Shown here piece after piece: positions 43,501-54,275 of a DNA stretch of 64,000 nucleotides. The position numbers and the translations under genes were made by a program. Each line of letters begins with the position of its first letter. Positions within the stretch are counted from its first letter, which is position 1. The notes under the pieces were generated by a model. It was not told the DNA's origin. It did no database searches and worked only from the letters and a program-made list of their open reading frames with translations. The stretch comes from Dendrocalamus latiflorus. Taxonomy: Eukaryota; Streptophyta; Magnoliopsida; Poales; Poaceae. Location of the stretch: assembly GCA_017311315.1 (NCBI GenBank), contig CM029634.1, positions 25,833,339 to 25,897,338 of the forward strand, in the 5' to 3' direction.

Positions 43501-44779
43501 CGACATTCACATCATCACATAATGATAACAAATAAAGCTCATTCTGTAATATGGCAATACCAACACATTCTTTATTAAACATTATTTCGCACTTGCCATT
43601 TCCAAAATTGCAATCATAACCATCTTTGTCCAAATTTGACACACTAATCAAATTCCTCTGTAAAGAGGGTACAAAAAGGACATCTCTAAGTAGAAGAGTG
43701 GAGCCATTAGCTAATTCTAATGAAAGATCGCCAACGGCTTCAACTTCAGCTTCGACTCCATTTGCGACTTTAACGCATCTTTCTTTTCTTTGCGTAGTCC
43801 TCGTCGAACGGAATCCCTGTAAAGAATTAGCAACATGAACAGTTGCTCCTGAGTCAATCCACCAAGTGGATTTCGAATATTTCACATACAGGCATTCATT
43901 AATAAAGGTAATAATGTTCTCACCTTTCTTAGTCATTATCATCTTTAAATAGTCAGGACAATCCTTCTTGTAGTGTCCCGTCTTCTTGCAGTGAAGGCAC
44001 TGGTCTTTGTCTACAGCAAATTTGTTCTGTTGAGGCTGATGTACAGAGGCTTTGCCCTTGTTCTTTGAGAAGGGGTTACTGTTATAATTCTTTTTCTTGT
44101 TTTCCCTCACAAAGTTGATAGAACCACCATGTGAGGTTTTGATTCTTTCCTCCTCTTGCACGCACATGGCTATGCACTTTTCCATGTCCCATTTTTCGGG
44201 CTGCATATTATAGTTGACAACAAAAGTGTCAAACTCTTTTGGCAAAGAAGCAAAAACCAAATGAATAAGGAACTCATCCTTGAGAGCCAAATCCATCGGT
44301 TTCAGTTTAGATGCCAAGTTGCTCATTCTAAGAATGTGCTCTCTTATGCCATTGCCACCGCCAGAATACCTCTCTGTTACCAGCTGCTTAATCAGCTGTG
44401 TAGCATAAGTCTTTGAAGAGCCAGTGAACTGACTCTTTATTTTATCAAGGTATTCAGTGACAGTGTCACACTCTGCAATTGAGCCCAGAATGGCAGGCTC
44501 AATTGTGTTCTTTATCACAGCCATACATTTCTTGTTGGCTGTGGTCCATTTCTTATGATCAAGATCATAAGACATCTGCAAGGGGGCATGATCCCTCTGT
44601 TTTTTCTGCCATGCAGTGTCATCCTCATTCTGTTCCCTCACTGGCGCCAAAGGCTCAGTGGGACATGCTGTAGTGAGGACCCAGTCCACCTCAGCCAAGA
44701 TAAAAGCTAAATCTAACTTTTTCTTCCACTCTTCATAATTATCACCTTTGAGAGTGGGGATCTCTCTAATACAACTCAT
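40598..44779 (-). pseudogene. gag-pol: Copia gag-pol polyprotein, open except for one stop
   Basis: The frame from the ATG at 44779 to 40598 spans 1394 codons with a single in-frame TGA at 43240-43238. Gag occupies about residues 1-250, with a CCHC knuckle at 261-274 (CLHCKKTGHYKKDC). Protease has DSG at 309-311. The integrase zinc-binding region (LWHCRLGHISRGRIERLV ... CRECIKGK) lies just before the stop. After it come the integrase core (FTDDYSRYGY, VRSDRGGEYYG, GVAERRNRTL), RT (ERYKARLVAKGFTQREGIDY, ILYVDDILLAS) and RNase H (DRKSTSGYVFTLTKGAISW, ADPLTKGLP). The stop alone separates this copy from an intact polyprotein; whether it is read through is unknown. Confidence 0.95.
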
Positions 44780-46256
44780 TAAGTTGTATCCTCCTGAAAA
44801 AAATATTTCAAATACAGTGAGAACGTAACATCAAAATCATATGCCTTATTTCCAACGTTGGTCAAAAATACGACAAACAATTTAAAAACAATTCTATCAT
44901 ACATTAAATCTACATCACCGTTGGGCAGAAATAGAAATAATGCATGAAATCAACATTAAAAATTTATAATACTGATATTAACAACGTTGGTCAGAAAATA
45001 ACAGTATCATAAATCTCTGGGAATTTTAATCTATTTTTCCAAAATTAAATTCTCCCGTTGGTTCGAATTTAATAATGAAAAACAATCAATATTAACTTTT
45101 GCAGCGGAAACTGTAATTATTCTAAAAATAATTCAATATTCAGAAGCATTATACTGTAAACATTTAATCTCTGAAAAAATATACACGTTGGTGCAAAAAT
45201 TTACAGAGATTTGGATCAAATTTCAATCAAATTCATCAAGGAAATGCTTCTGAAAATTAATAAACATTCTTTTTCGGGTTTTACTGTGCAAAATGGCCAT
45301 TCGGCCTGTTCCACGCGGCCGCGGCCCAGCCAGCCCGCTCGGCCTACGCTCTCCCGCGCGCGGACGCGACGCGACCGCGGCCCACGGCGGCCTGCTCGGC
45401 CGTCTCTCGTGCGCGCCCGCGCCCTCGGCCTCACGCACGCGCGGCCTGCCCGCTCGCCGCCTCGGAGGCCTGCTCACGCGGCCCGCTCGGCGCTCGGCCG
45501 GCCTCTCTCGCGCAGCCTCGCGCGCGGACGCGCTCGCCTACGCCTCACGCGCGGCCTGCTCTCTCTCGCGCCCCTCACGCGCGCACGCGCGCGCGGACAC
45601 CGCGTCGCCCCGCGCTCCGTCAGCCGTCGGATTCGCATCCGACGGCTCTCGCTCCTCGCGGCGGCGCGATCTCGCGCTCAACCTGGGCCTGGGCCGGGAA
45701 ACGCCTCGCCCGCCTGGGCCAAAAGGCAGCCCGCGTCCGCCCGGCGCACTCACAGCCGTCGGATCGCATCCGACGGCTGCGCGGCGTCCTCGGCGGAACA
45801 AAAAGGCGCGCGGCGGACGCCCCCGAAAACCCTAACCAATCTCTCCTCTCCCTCTCCTCTCGCGCCCGAGCGAACTCAGCGGCGGCGGCGGCGGCGACTG
45901 CGTTCACCCCGCCGGAGAAGGAGAAGACGGCGCCGCCGCGGGCCCTCTCACCGGCGTGCGCGCTCCCCTGAGAGGGAGCGCGCCGCCGTCGAGCTGCTCC
46001 GTGTCGGCGCCCGTTCAAGCGCGCGTCGGCGATGGCCCGTACGTGGAGCGCCGGTGAGCCCGAGACTCGGCCGATCTCCCGCACGCCAGCGACGACGACG
46101 GCGACCCGGCGACCACGCCAGGTAAGACTCTTTTCAGATCTAGGGTTAGGGTTTCGCCCCGTTCCCTTTCTCTGTTCTTTTTCCTTTTCTGGTTTTCTAG
46201 GGTTCGGGGGGGTCGTCCTCTTTTCTTTCTTTGCTCCGTCTAGATCTAAAACTAGG
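44780..46256 (-). mobile_element. Untranslated leader of the young Copia with a GC-rich block
   Basis: The part next to gag (44780-45290) is AT-rich and contains several CGTTGGTC/CGTTGGTG words. The part from 45290 to about 46140 is strongly GC-rich, unlike the rest of the element. On the plus strand that block resembles a plant gene start: an ATG at 46032, Ala/Arg-rich codons, a CCAG/GTAAGA splice-donor-like site at 46121/46122 and AGATCTAGGGTTAGGGTTT after it. No intact gene can be called. Confidence 0.6.
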
Positions 46257-46271
46257 AGGCTCTGATACCAT
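46257..46271 (-). other. Primer-binding site of the young Copia
   Basis: AATGGTATCAGAGCC on the minus strand follows the 5' LTR, matching the initiator Met-tRNA primer consensus. Confidence 0.9.
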
Positions 46272-46730
46272 TATTAGAACTAGGTTCTTTAGGGTCCCTA
46301 GATTAGATCTAGCGGGCTATCCTTTCTCTAGGGTTCTTGAGGTAATCCGAGAGGGAGAGAGAGAGGTACCAACCTTCCGGTGTAGAGGATGAAGATCCGG
46401 CCATCGTGGTTCGTCGGTGAAGCTCTGCGCACGGGCAGCGACGGTCGGGGAAGAGGAGCGGCGGTGGCGTCTCGCGGTGGCGACGATCTCCCTGGCCGGT
46501 GGTGACTTCCCGTCGCTGGAGCGCCCCCTCAACAGATCGGGTTTAGGGTTTATCGGTGGGGTGACGGCGGCGCGGTCAACCTCGTGATGCGTGCCGCCCG
46601 GCCCCCACCTCTGTATTTATAGCGCTGGCGACAGGGGCCCACCAGCCAAACGGGCTGGGCGCCCCCGATCAGGGCGCGGTCAAGGGGTGGGCTTTGGCCG
46701 TTGGGCCAAAGCCCTGAGATCACTCTAACA
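46272..46730 (-). mobile_element. 5' LTR of the young Copia
   Basis: 459 bp, the partner of 39952-40410, ending next to the second GTGGC at 46731-46735. Confidence 0.95.
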
Positions 46731-46735
46731 GTGGC

Positions 46736-47700
46736 ATGGCCATGTATCAACTTTTGATGAGATATTTGAGGTCGATAATGTCGTTTCCCTGTCTATCGCT
46801 TCTTGATCTGTGCTTGAATGTACACAAAAACGCATCATTTAATCAAATTTTCGCGCTTCGGAGCAATAAAGCTCCTACGTGGTGACGAAATTTACAAACT
46901 CCACATGAATTTGACATTTGCATAGCAAGGGCTAAACGGCAAGAACAAGGACAAGAAGAGTCAAGTCCCAGCGAGCATAGGAGCTCGATCCGGGCGTGAA
47001 GGACCTCGATCTGGGCCTGGGCGCGAAGGAGCTCGATCCGGCTGCTCGTGAGCTCGATTCAGCGACGCGTGATCAGGATTTAACGGTGGAGGAGAGCGGG
47101 GGGCTTCGCCGGTGGCCGGAGCTGAGCAGGGTGACGGTGGCCGAGGTGAGGAGGGAGGAGCTTGCCCGTGCGGAATTACCTATTTGGCTCGCCTCGCTTG
47201 GCAAGCTTTTCTTGCTGGGGCGAGCCAGTTTGCCGAGCAAACACCTAACATTGCTGGGCGAGAAAAGGCAAGGCCCAGCCAGGGATCCGAACATACCCAC
47301 AGTTTTAACCGTGCTTGGGCCCTCCTGTGACTACAATAAGGCCTTATATCTCAAGCCCGGCCTGGCCCTAACCCGGGTTCTGGCCGAGCTAGGCTGGGTA
47401 GAAAATGTCTGGTATATCCAAGAGAATATCAGTGCTTTTGTTGACCATGCACCAATCACCATTAAGCAGTGAGCCATGCATCAAACTAAAACCATCTACT
47501 AAACAATGTCCAGAAAGAAGTTGGTAGGTGCAGATGCTCAGCTGCAGTATCTAAAGCTTATCTATTGTCTGTGACAGCTACTCCTTTCGTTTTGCTATAT
47601 TTTTTTGGCATTAGGGCTGTCCGTTTTCATATATTTATCCGTTGAGAGAACTTAGCGTGTAATTACTGTATGGTCATTTTCTATTAAATATTTTTTTAGA
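46736..47700. other. Interval with one uncertain ORF
   Basis: The longest frame (46996-47472, plus strand, 158 codons) begins with repeated KDLDLG / KELDPA / RELDSA units from a GAGCTCGATCCGG repeat and continues with no recognisable domain. The second half (from about 47180) has the look of non-coding repetitive DNA. No gene is called with confidence. Confidence 0.3.
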
Positions 47701-47703
47701 TAT

Positions 47704-47945
47704 GGCCTGTTCTTTTTAGCTGCGGCTTGTGACTTTTGGCTGCGGTTTGTAACTTTTGAGCTGTTTGTACGAGAGATTACAAAGTAACAGAAACTCACGT
47801 GCGATTTTTATCGATATAAATGAAGTCAGTAAAGTATGTACTACAATTAACTAGTAGACCTTATCTTGAAAAAAATACTTCGTTTAAAAGCTAGTTACTG
47901 TATAAAAGCCAAAAAATAGCTTTTAGAAGCTGAAAAGAACATGGC
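47704..47945. mobile_element. MITE-like element, related to 60830-61047
   Basis: The left end GGCCTGTTCTTTTTAGCTGC and the inverted right end GCCATGTTCTTTTCAGCTTC form imperfect terminal repeats. The core (GATATAAATGAAGTCAGTAA, ACTACAATTAACTAGTAGA) closely resembles the element near 60900-60980. The target duplication was not resolved. Confidence 0.6.
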
Positions 47946-48038
47946 ATAGTGCTTTATCGGTCTGTGCGCATCGTGGGCTATGAATAAATATAGCGTTCGA
48001 TGGAATGTGAAGAAATATAACGAAACAGAGGGAAGTAA

Positions 48039-48313
48039 GGCTCCGCTCGGTTGGGCTAAAAAGCTGTGGTTTATAGCTGAAATTACACTGTAGTGGCTGA
48101 AATTTCACTGTAGTTGAAGGTGGTTTATTTGGGGTAATTAAATTTTAAAAAAAATAAAAATAGAAAAAATATGCTAGCTCATCACGGATAACGCAAACGA
48201 ATACGGGAAAAAAGAACCGGCAAAAAAGCTTTAAAAAAGCCAAAAGTTCAGAAAAAACGAAATTTATGAATAGTGAAAAATAAACTAGAAGCTGAAGCCG
48301 AAATGAGCGGGCC
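48039..48313. mobile_element. Tourist-like MITE (275 bp)
   Basis: The ends GGCTCCGCTCGG and CCGAAATGAGCGGGCC form imperfect inverted repeats, flanked by TAA at 48036-48038 and 48314-48316. The right-hand TAA is also the left duplication of the next MITE. Confidence 0.65.
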
Positions 48314-48316
48314 TAA

Positions 48317-48685
48317 GGGCCTGTTTGGGAGAGCTCCACCAGCTCCAGATCTACAAAAAACAGCTCCACTTCACGAAATTTTACCCAAACGCTCCAGCTC
48401 CGTGAAATCTGGATCCACCAAAATCCTGGATCTGAGGGCCAGATCCATGGATTTCATGGAGCTCCTCAAGGGGTGCTCCACCGTGTAGTTGGGTGGTAAT
48501 TACCCATCAATACCACTGGTTACACACCCCATCTCACCAAAAGTGGCCATTCCCACCAAAACCTCAATTTCGTGGATCTGGAGCTGCTGTACAAGCCAAA
48601 CACTCCATGGTGGGATCCCAGATCCACGGTGGAGCTGCTGCTCCAGATCCACGTTTTCAGTGGTGGAGCTCTCCCAAACAGGTCC
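48317..48685. mobile_element. Harbinger-derived MITE, copy 1 (369 bp)
   Basis: The ends GGGCCTGTTTGGGAGAGCTC and GAGCTCTCCCAAACAGGTCC are inverted, flanked by TAA (48314-48316 and 48686-48688). The body matches copy 2 at 49495-49862 over nearly its whole length and matches the subterminal parts of the Harbinger element at 49915-54272. Confidence 0.9.
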
Positions 48686-48866
48686 TAAATCCTTCTGCCA
48701 CAGTCTAACCAAACGCATTAACTAAGGATTAGGATCGCTGAGTCATTGTCTATTGCCATTTGGCTATTTGCTTAGTACTTTTTATACTGGGTCCCAAAAG
48801 CTGACACGAGAGCTGAATAAATGTCTGGTTTTGACGTGCACACTACTAGCAGTGCTCATTTCCAAC

Positions 48867-49382
48867 TAGGGCTGTAAAAAAAGCTCGAAGCTCGTGAGCT
48901 ACTCGAGTTCGGCTCGTTCTAGGCTCGGTTCGAGCTCGGTTCGAGCTTTAAACGAGCCGAACTCGAGCTCGCGAGCTTCACCGAGCCGAGCTCGAATAGT
49001 TCGCGAGCCCCGATTCGAGCTCAAATAGTAATACATATTAATTCTTACCGAGCTTACTCGAGCCGAACTCGAGCTCGAGCTTTTCTTATTGTTAAAAATT
49101 AGTGTATATTTGAATTATTTTGACTGTTATCGAGCTTACTAGAGCCGAGCTCGAGCTTAAAAAATTTTTATTATTGAAAAATAATGCATAATAAATTATT
49201 TTAATTGTTACCGAGCTTCCACGAGCCGAGCTCGAGCCTACTCGAGCTTAGGCCGAGCCGAGCTCGAGCCCAGGTCTAGGCTCGGACCTCAACTCGAGCT
49301 CGGCTCGAGCTCGGCTCGAGCTTCTACCGAGCTCGAGCCTGGAAGGCCAAGCTCGCTCGAGCTCGGCTCGTTTACAGCCCTA
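48867..49382. mobile_element. hAT-type non-autonomous element made of GAGCTCG motifs (516 bp)
   Basis: The ends TAGGGCTGTAAA and TTTACAGCCCTA are perfect inverted repeats, flanked by an 8-bp duplication TTTCCAAC (48859-48866 and 49383-49390), the hAT signature. Both flanks of the body are packed with GAGCTCGAGC, GGCTCGAGC and CGAGCCGAGC words, around an AT-rich centre. Confidence 0.92.
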
Positions 49383-49494
49383 TTTCCAACAAGGCATCTG
49401 GTACCTTCATTTGTATGTAGGGGTGAAATTTGGACGGAAATTTCTCTCGATCTGAAGCTGGATCTGGTCGAGACCGGATTTAGAAGCTAGTTAA

Positions 49495-49862
49495 GGCCTG
49501 TTTGGGAGAGCTCCACCAGCTTCAGATCTACGAAAAACAGCTCCACTCCATGAAATTTTACCCAAACGCTCCAGCTCCGCGAAATCTGGATCCACCAAAA
49601 TCCTGGATCTGAGGGCCAGATCCATGGATTTCATGGAGCTCCTCAAGGGGTGCTCCACCGTGGAGTTGGGTGGTAATTATCCACCAATGCCACTGGTTAC
49701 ACACCCCATCCCACCAAAAGTAGCCATTCCCACCAAAACCTCAATTTCGTGGATCTGCAGCTGCTGTACAAGCCAAACACTCCATGGTGGGATCCCAGAT
49801 CCAAGGTGGAGCTGCTGCTCCAGATCCACGTTTTCAGTGGTGGAGCTCTCCCAAACAGACCC
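49495..49862. mobile_element. Harbinger-derived MITE, copy 2 (368 bp)
   Basis: The ends GGCCTGTTTGGGAGAGCTCC and GAGCTCTCCCAAACAGACC are flanked by TAA (49492-49494 and 49863-49865). It is nearly identical to copy 1, only about 800 bases away. Confidence 0.9.
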
Positions 49863-50269
49863 TAACTATCCGGCCCGATTCGAAGCCGGATCCAAATAGT
49901 TGAATTCAGATATAGGGCCTGTTTGGCAGAGCTCCACCAGCTCCAGATCCACCAAAAACAGCTCCACTCCACGAATTATTACCCAAACGTTCCAGCTCCA
50001 CGAAATCTGGATCCACCAAAATACTGGATCTAGCTCCAGATTCATAAAATCCATGGAGCACCTCAAGAGGTGCTCCACGAAAACTTATTTCGTATCTACT
50101 CGTGGAGTTAGGTGGTAATTACCCACCAATGCCATTGGTTACACACCCCCATCCCAACCATTTTTTTTCCTATTCGGCCTTTTCTCCCCATTCGACCGAG
50201 GGACCGAGCGCTCGTCTCCTCGCGCCGCCTCCTCGCGCCGTGACCCTCCTCGCACCGCCACCTCCGACG

Positions 50270-52379
50270 ATGGCCGGATCTGGTAGATCCGGCCCCCCTC
50301 TACCTCCTCCACCTCCTTCTTCTTCCTCCATGGCGAAATCGGTCCATAGAGTTGGGCTCTCGCGCGCGCTTTGGAACCAGCCGGCGGCGCCCGTCCCGGC
50401 CTCTATTGGCGCGGCCCCCCTGGCCGAGGGCGCGGCCCCTCTGGCCGGCGCAGCAGCTGGGGGAGCGACCGCCCAGGCCGGCGCAGGGGCTGGGGGCGCG
50501 GCCGCCCAGGCCGGCGCAGGGGCTGGGGGCGTGTCCGCCCTGGCCGGCGCAGGGGCTGGGGGCCCGACCGCCCTGGCCGGTGCAGCAGCTGGAGGTCCGG
50601 CAGGGGTCTCTGCATCGCAAGCGAGAACACGTGCTCCGTCGACCAACAAGAGGGCAAGGGATGATGAGGTATGAATGTGCAATGTGCTCCGTCGACTCAA
50701 TTACCTATTTACAATTTGTTGCTTGGCATGCATATATCAAGGAATCTGTAACATACAATTGATTCTCTCAATTCTTTGGTGTAAGATTAACTATGCATAG
50801 TAATTAATTGACATTTGTATATACATATTGGTGGTGAAATTGGAATTAAAATTCCATTTTTTTCTAGATGAAAAGTTTGGCCACTTGGAGTGACGAGTGA
50901 GTGTGTGAGTGGTGGGTGTTGTCTGAAATGTGATGAAAGGAGATGGCAATGCCATCTGCCATTGTTCTCATGGAAATGAAGGGAGTGGGTGCAATGTTAT
51001 GGCCTACGACTATCCACCTTTTCTTTTTATGTGTACTAGTAATTTAGTTCTATTTAGTGGAAACAAATGAGGAAATTAAATAGCACACAGCCGGTTTTTC
51101 TATATGCAATATGGTATTGAATAAAATGACTTAGTAATGCTTTAACTGTTTGTTTTCAATTAGTGTTATCTTCTATGAGTTATCTATGAGTTGAGCTGTT
51201 TCAAGTAGTGGCGCATGTACGTTTCCTTTTGGTGAGCTAGTAGCTTGTTGCAATAAAGAAACATAATGTGATGGTTAGAATTTGTGGGATAGAACTGGTT
51301 AGAAAAGGGAAATCATGGTTAGAACTGGATAGAACTCGTATGTTACATCTTTCAAAAGAGCCTATATGCATGGAGCTTATTTTTCTTTTTCAAATGGTTG
51401 GGAAATCATGGTCAGGGTGATGCTATGGACTGGATTGATGGTCATACCACTCTTGTTTGTAATTTGTTCGCCGAACAAGTTAGAAAAGGGAATCGGCCGA
51501 ACACTCATTTGAACATTGTAGGCTACACCGAGGTATCAAATAGGTTTTTTCAGTCCACCGGAATAAGCTGAGTAAAACGCAACTAAAGAACAAATGGGAC
51601 AAGTTGAGAAGGGATTTGACTGCATGGCGGAAATTAATGAGGAAGCAAACGGGGACTGGTTTCAATTGGAACACGGGAACGATCAGCATGGACCCCGAGT
51701 GGTGGAAGAAGATAACAAAGGTGAGTGTTCGATTATAATGCTATGTACATTTGTTGATGTGCAATTTAGAAAAAATTTCTTATTTCGAACCTTCTCACAT
51801 GTTTTAGGAAATTTCTGGTGTTGGCAAGTTTAAGAAGATGCCTCTCCAAAATGAAGATGACTTGAAGGTGATGTTTGGCAACATCCTTAATGAGGAGCAA
51901 GATCATTGGAATCCTATGAGTTCCAACCCCATCATACCCCTTGATGATGATACTCCCATTGATGATAGAGAGGCTGAGCACCCCACTGAGGATCCCACGG
52001 GTGACAACAATTCTTTTGATAATGGGGATGAGGTTGAGGAGGTTACTCCTGTCACTGACAATGCTAAGAGAAGGGCTCGCGTGATTCTTGACAAGCCCAC
52101 CAAGAAACCTAAGACAAGCACAGCACTTGTTATCCAAGAACACATCTCAAAGATATCTGAGACTGCTTCCTCTTTTGTATCTAGTAGGCAAGGTGGGATC
52201 ACCATTGAGCAAGTCATGGAACATGCTGTTGCATGTGGTGCTGGGTATAACACCGATGAGCATTTTGTGGCAACCGAGTTGTTTGTCAAGAAAGACCAAA
52301 GGGAAATGTTTATGACCATCCCCCCGATCAGAGGCTCAATTGGCTTAGGAGGAAGTACAATGTGATGTATGGAAAGTGA
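50270..52379 (+). pseudogene. Harbinger Myb/SANT-like DNA-binding protein, frameshifted
   Basis: The first exon (ATG 50270, Pro/Ser-rich start, then about five AGAGAGG-type repeats) ends before a donor-like GAG/GTATGA near 50670. The Myb-like region (51420-51720) reads VCNLFAEQVRKGNRPNTHL, then in another frame QLKNKWDKLRRDLTAWRKLM and DPEWWKKITK, so a frameshift lies near 51555. The third exon (from about 51809) carries KFKKMPLQNEDDLKVMFGNI and a conserved C-terminal part. A second shift in a C run near 52320-52326 displaces the final residues, and the stop in the original frame is 52377-52379. Such proteins bind element ends together with the transposase. The exon borders at 50670, 51427 and 51808 are estimates. 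Confidence 0.7.
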
Positions 52380-52567
52380 AGGCTGAGTTGTTTGTGTCAT
52401 TTGTACGTGTTGTCTTAGTTGTTATGCTCATTTGGACGTGTTGTGTTATTTTTTATGCTCATTTGGACATGATGTCGTTATTTTTTATTAGACTTATTAC
52501 ATATTATGTCATTTATTCCTTGTTGTCATTTTTCCTTCTTGTCATTTATATATGTCATTTCTTGCAG

Positions 52568-53843
52568 ATGTCTAGCGATAATTCTAGTGATGAGAGCGAT
52601 GATTTTTTCAAAATTGTCTTAGGTGGTGTTATGCTTGCCCAAATATATTGTGACATGTACCTAGATAAAAACCCACCAAGGACGTCAACCACTAATGGCA
52701 TGGGGTTTTTGCTAGAGACATGGCGCACTCCGGGGGAATGCCATAGTCAACTTCGTATGAGCAATGAAATATTCTTTGACCTCCATGGTTTATTGGTGGA
52801 GAGGTATGGACTACAACCATCCTTGCCTATGACTACCTATGAGAGCCTAGGCATGTTTTTATTTACATGTGCCGGAAATGAGTCGAGTCGAAAAGTTCAA
52901 AGTCGATTCAAGCATTCAGGTGAAACCATTACTAGGAAATTTAACGAGGTCCTTAACTCTTTGATGGGCATGGCAAAGGATTTCATTAGACCTAAGGATC
53001 CCAATTTTCGTACGGTTCATAGGAGGATAAGAGATGATAGACGAGCGTATCCACATTTTAAAGATTGCATTGGTGCTCTAGATGGTACACATATTCGTGT
53101 TTCTCTTCCACCCGTTGAACAAGTGAGGTATATTGGAAAAACGGGGATAGCCACTTAAAATGTCTTAGCAGTTTGTGATTTCGATATGCGGTTCACATGT
53201 GTGGCCACGGGTCAACCGGGAGCTATGCATGACACAAGTGTGCTATACAATGCAATCAATGTGGACGAAAAATTCTTCCTACATCCTCCACAAGGTAATA
53301 TGAATGAATAATTAGTCATTTAGTCTATTTTGTCATGATAGCAAATATTCACTTATATTGTTTTCACCATGTGTAGGCAAATACTATGTTGTCGATGCCG
53401 GATATCCTAATCGGCCCGGCTATCTAGCTCCTTACAAGGGTGAAAGGTATCATATGCCGGAGTGGCATAGAGGTATGGAACCCAAAACACTTAAGGAAAA
53501 ATTCAATCGTATTCACTATTCTATTCGAAATGTTATTGAGAGGTCTTTTGGAGTTTTGAAAATGAAATGGCAAATTCTATATAAGATGCCTAGCTACCCG
53601 ATGTGGAAGCAAAAAATGGTTGTTGTTGCTTGTATGGTCCTTCACAATTTTATTCGTGAGCATGATAGTGAAGATTCGGACTTTGCTTGTTTCGATCGTG
53701 ATCCTCATTTTGTCCCAACAATACCGGAAAGGTATAACCGATATGCAGTTACATCGGATGGTTCTACTTCGGAAGCCAATGCCGCCACTATGGATGTATT
53801 TCGTGATGATTTGGCCACGGCTATTGCTCTTGCTTGGAACTAG
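52568..53843 (+). pseudogene. Harbinger DDE transposase, one nonsense mutation
   Basis: The ATG at 52568 starts a frame that runs through the helix-turn-helix region to the first catalytic Asp (CIGALDGTHIRVSLP). It meets a TAA at 53156-53158, then continues in the same frame (NVLAVCDFDMRFTCVATG). After an 82-base intron (53295-53376, GT/AG) come the second Asp (YYVVDAGYPNRPGYLAPYKG), the catalytic Glu (ERSFGVLKMKWQIL) and the C-terminus ending at 53843. The enzyme would excise and insert the element with a 3-bp target preference. Apart from the single stop the frame is open, so inactivation looks recent. Confidence 0.9.
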
Positions 53844-54275
53844 CATGTAATGGAATACTAGTCTTCATTTAATCTTTAGTTATTTTTATGTATGGACAAT
53901 CGCAATAGTGTTGAGACGTTGTCATGGACATGGGTTAATTAATTATCTATCTTGTGCGTCAATGTTGAATGCTCATGAATATTTGTGTCGAGATATTGCA
54001 TTTGTGTTCACAAAAAAAATACACCATTTTTTGTGAATAAATTTGAACAAAACACGTGTGCTATATGGAAAAATATATATATCATACAACTCCAAGGGCA
54101 AAACAGGCCATTCCCACCAAAAACTCAGTTTTGTGGATCTGGAGCTGCTGTGGAAGCCAAACAGTTTGTCCAGCTTCATGGTGGGATCCCAGATTTACGG
54201 TGGAGCTGCTCCATGGTGAATCTGCTGCTCCAGATTCACTTTTTCAGTGGTGGAGCTCTGCCAAACAGGCCCATA

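Larger units (their letters stand above)
39952..46730 (-). mobile_element. Very young Copia element
   Basis: The LTRs at 39952-40410 and 46272-46730 are both 459 bp, with one difference seen by eye (GGTTTGTCGG versus GGTTTATCGG). The element is flanked by perfect GTGGC duplications (39947-39951 and 46731-46735). On the minus strand it runs from the 46730 LTR through primer site, long GC-rich leader, gag-pol and polypurine tract to the 39952 LTR. The ends read TG...TA instead of the usual TG...CA in both LTRs. Confidence 0.95.
49915..54272 (+). mobile_element. PIF/Harbinger element with two genes (4358 bp)
   Basis: The ends GGGCCTGTTTGGCAGAGCTC and GAGCTCTGCCAAACAGGCCC are perfect inverted repeats, flanked by ATA (49912-49914 and 54273-54275). 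Inside are the two genes expected of an autonomous Harbinger element: a Myb/SANT-like ORF and a DDE transposase, both carrying disabling mutations. The subterminal 200-250 bases at each side match the MITEs at 48317 and 49495. Confidence 0.93.

Noticed and set aside
45211..46125. 304-codon Arg/Ala-rich ORF on the plus strand
   Set aside because: GC-driven open frame in the Copia leader; only its possible exon-like end near 46032-46121 was kept as a finding.
46996..47472. 158-codon plus-strand ORF as a gene
   Set aside because: The first third is a GAGCTCGATCCGG repeat and no domain or homologue is recognisable; left as unassigned interval.
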